Position numbers and translations under genes: made by a program
Shown here: piece by piece, positions 61,201 to 64,000 of the stretch
Layout: each line of letters starts with the position of its first letter
How positions within the stretch are numbered: position 1 is the first letter of the stretch
Source of the DNA: Rostratula benghalensis
Taxonomy: Eukaryota > Chordata > Aves > Charadriiformes > Rostratulidae
NCBI GenBank assembly: GCA_013399305.1
Contig: VXAI01000013.1
Span: 3,087,850-3,151,849 of the forward strand
Direction: 5' to 3'
Length of the DNA: 64,000 nt
Notes under the pieces: model-generated
Seen by the model: only the letters and a program-made list of their open reading frames with translations
What the model was told of the DNA's origin: nothing
Databases searched by the model: none

Positions 61201-64000
61201 TGCAGAATGAAGAACCCTAGCCAACACACTCACTGGAGACACTTTACATTTAATGTAATCAAGCATTTGCTTGATTTGATCATCTTGTTCCAGCAACATG
61301 GAACAACATACAGGTTTCTAGATGAACTTGTATTTCTGAAGGAGGATTTCTGGAGAGTTCCCTGCAACGTTGTGTTTCCCTCATCAATATGCAAAACTGT
61401 TCTTCAAGAGGTGCTTCGCTTCAGGACCAGCAGATATTTTGTGTGCACTAGTCATGCTTCTTCTCTATTAAAAGTTTATACTACATTAATTATCTGCATT
61501 AAATAAAAAGTCTTCTTGGGATTCCTTTAGGTGTTCAAACTCTAACCAAAAATAATTGGTTACTCCAGCCACAAATCAGGATTCTTCCCAAGTAGCAATT
61601 TTGATTCCTTATAATTGACCTTTATTTTATAATGTATCCTAGGTCGTGAGAGAGGTTTGCTTTAAAGGATACTTCAGTTAATCTTTTTCTTATTACACTT
61701 CTCAGCCATATTTTCTCTCCCTACAGTAGCACACTGCTATTCTTGCGAAAAAAGAAGTTCAAACTTGACTCAAACCCAAACATGTAAGGAGTTCCTAGGA
61801 ACAAAAAATGGTTGGACACATGCCAAAGTGGTACTACTTTGTGGCAGGAACTCTGCCACGTACCAATAGGGCTTTTAAAATGCCTAAAAAAAGCTGCCTT
61901 GGCCCAGTGGATTAAACGGCTGTGATTTCCCAAGCAGTATAATTTACTGTTATAACCTGTGATAATATTACTGCTATAATAATAATAATGAATTACCCAT
62001 TGAGATCAGACTGAATTGGATTAGATTGGGTTGGTACCATGAGTGTCTCTCAGATGAGAGCCTTGCTGCTGCAGGCACTGAGCAAACACAGCAAGAGACA
62101 TGTCCTGCTCACTCCGAGCATCTGCGCATTCTCAAAGAGGACCTGAGCAATTTCTTTCACTGCATTTCATTCGGGTGCCTCACTGGATGCCTCACTGGCT
62201 GCCTCATTTTACCTCTCAAAGACAACAGCACATTGAAAATGTTTCAATGAAAGGTGCATGCCTTGCATGCCTGGGTGAACTAGAAAACTCCAGCATGGAA
62301 ATGTAACAAGGTTAAGTGTAAAGGAGCCCTGTTTGCAGAGCAGGATAGCAGCAGACAAAAACAATGAATCCTTAAATTGCTTTCCTTGTCCCCACTTACC
62401 TTCTTGCAGAGGGATGTTCTTCCTTGTAGCTAAAAAGCATGCATCACTCCCATGCCCAAGAGCTGCACGTGGTTGCTAGGTGGCAATGCAGTTTTTAGAT
62501 CATTATGTTACTATCCCAGAGAGCTGCAAATAATCTGTGCACAAGAGCTGCTCGTTAACTGGTAGTCCACAAAGTTTCAAAGAGTGTCTGTATGACAGTA
62601 GTCCTCCTCCCTTGATCTTTCTCCAACCCATGCTTCTGAATTCTTAAAAATATTTAGGAGATTTTAAGTGCTGTAGTCCATGAAACGGCTTCTGGTATTC
62701 TTTGACTTAAACAACCAGATGCCCTATAGTGTATTCAAGAGATGGGGAATTAATCAGTAGAGACAGCAGGTGTTATCAGCCCTTATTCTTTCCCTGGTAC
62801 CAGCAGGGACCATCTAAAGCCCTACAGGAGTATTTCACACCAAGATCCAGTGAATGGCAGCATCTAACAGATGCCTCACTCTCTGATAGCCTTAGCTGAA
62901 ACAGACCAGAAGCATCTGATATTTGTATTTGAACAGCAGATCAGAAAGTAGGAAGCTCAAAGAATCCTACCCAGCTCATACGCCCAGTAGTTCTGAACCA
63001 AGAACAAAGTAGATCTTCTGAATACATTTTGCAGGACACATATTAGAGCTTACCCTCAGTGTAAACCTGTAAAAAACCCCTAGAAAATAATCAAGAAGTG
63101 AAATTGTGAGCCACATTTGGCCCACACCGCATTAACAAAATTTAGCATGAACAATGAATCGTCAATGCAATGAAGACTAATAATTAAGGAGACATTCTTG
63201 CTCTAAAAGAGTCAGGGGGCAGAGGTTTCCAGGGCAAAGGTCCTATGTATACTACTAGAATTCTGTTAACTCAGGTTTCCCTGCCCAACTCAAAGAGGTA
63301 TGGCCACTGACTTTAGCTTGTAAAATCCGGCCAAGGAACGCAACTGCATTTAAGGACTAAAATCCTGTCCTTAAGAACAAAGCAGAGATGTCTGGTAAAA
63401 TCCAGGATGCTGCAAGAAAAAATTAGGTGGCAGGAGGACAATCAGATTAGCTCTGTGGCTGACTTAAAGTTTGGAAAATGGAAGAAAGGTTGGGATCTGT
63501 GGTCTGACTGATTTCCAAAATAAACTACATCTGTAGGTCGTATTACGTGAAATGTAACTACAATATTAAGTTTCATACAGTTCCCTTATACCAAAAATAC
63601 TATTTTGGGGAGAGAGTATACATTTGGGAATACATATGGGGAAAATAAGACCATTATTGTGTAAAAACCAACACCCTGACCTTTATTTTTCACAATACAT
63701 TTCAAGTACATGCAGAAGGTGTTTACATTTCTCTTTAAGGCAAACAGAAACTGGGTTCTTGTTCCTGAGTTGCTCAGCACCAGTAGAAATAGCAAATACA
63801 AACTTAGGAAATGTTGTCTCTCCCTTCGAAGCAGCAGCTGCCTCCCACGCAAAATGCTTCAGCTTTCACCTTGCATTTCTTCTAACGAGCTATTTATACC
63901 ACCAACCTCTATTGCTGTCTGGAGCCATTTCTGCAGGTTTCAATCTCTTAGTAGAAATATCATGCCAAGACGTGACAAACTTTCTATGTTTATTATTTTA
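49260..64000. other. Gene-free interval upstream of the sFRP
   Basis: I examined the longer open frames on both strands across nearly 15 kb, including those at 50981-51418, 57134-57541, 58810-59097 and 60343-60822. None shows a recognised domain, homologous splice pairing or plausible composition. No CR1 of the kind seen elsewhere in the window is evident. The stretch is mixed unique DNA with AT-rich parts and some GC-richer blocks (about 51.0-51.9 kb and 60.4-60.8 kb). It could hold regulatory elements for the sFRP or introns of a gene outside the window. Confidence 0.55.
50321..50359. other. Assembly gap (39 N)
   Basis: A run of 39 undetermined bases is flanked on the right by very AT-rich sequence (TATATTAGATATATTATTAT). 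The true missing length is unknown. Confidence 0.99.

Noticed and set aside
49300..64000. Search for MAPK12, the mammalian neighbour of HDAC10
   Set aside because: None of the visible open frames carries kinase motifs. If MAPK12 follows in this genome it lies beyond the window.
1..64000. CRISPR arrays, operons, tRNA or rRNA genes
   Set aside because: The window is spliced vertebrate DNA. I saw no spaced repeat array and no tRNA- or rRNA-like sequence by eye. A tRNAscan or Infernal search would be needed to exclude small RNAs fully.

Overview
This is vertebrate genomic DNA, almost certainly from a bird. Coding sequence is broken into short exons with GT-AG junctions and introns that can be followed in phase. 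CpG islands sit at gene starts, and 3'-truncated CR1 LINE copies typical of birds are present. Three protein-coding genes were reconstructed by hand from exon phase, and all lie on the minus strand, so each is read from high to low coordinates. No gene was found on the plus strand.

Positions 1-23.6 kb hold TUBGCP6 (gamma-tubulin complex component 6). It has one non-coding 5' exon in a CpG island and 25 coding exons with consistent phase throughout. Only the last two or three codons and the stop lie beyond the left edge. Positions about 24.9-43 kb hold HDAC10, the class IIb polyamine deacetylase: 21 proposed coding exons, an intact catalytic centre and a C-terminal pseudo-deacetylase half. Its short terminal exon and its exon 19 are less certain. 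A second CpG island lies at its 5' end. Positions 45.9-49.2 kb hold a compact four-exon gene for a 286-residue secreted Frizzled-related protein (Frizzled cysteine-rich domain plus netrin-like domain) of the Crescent/Sizzled type, with a clear CCAAT/TATA promoter.

The rest is intronic or intergenic. It includes an antisense CR1 in a TUBGCP6 intron, a CR1 nested head-on inside another CR1 at 43.67-44.44 kb, a few short tandem repeats and a 39-base assembly gap at 50,321-50,359. From about 49.3 kb to 64 kb I found no gene.

The genes do not form one pathway: microtubule nucleation (TUBGCP6), polyamine deacetylation (HDAC10) and extracellular Wnt/BMP modulation (sFRP). From memory, TUBGCP6 and HDAC10 are also neighbours in mammals. 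The sFRP next to them is the less expected member, because Sizzled/Crescent-type genes are reported as absent from mammals. I saw no new multi-gene system. The points most worth checking are the altered P(E/A)CE motif in HDAC10, the sFRP and its promoter, the GC-AG intron and 27-residue repeat array of TUBGCP6, and the nested CR1 pair.
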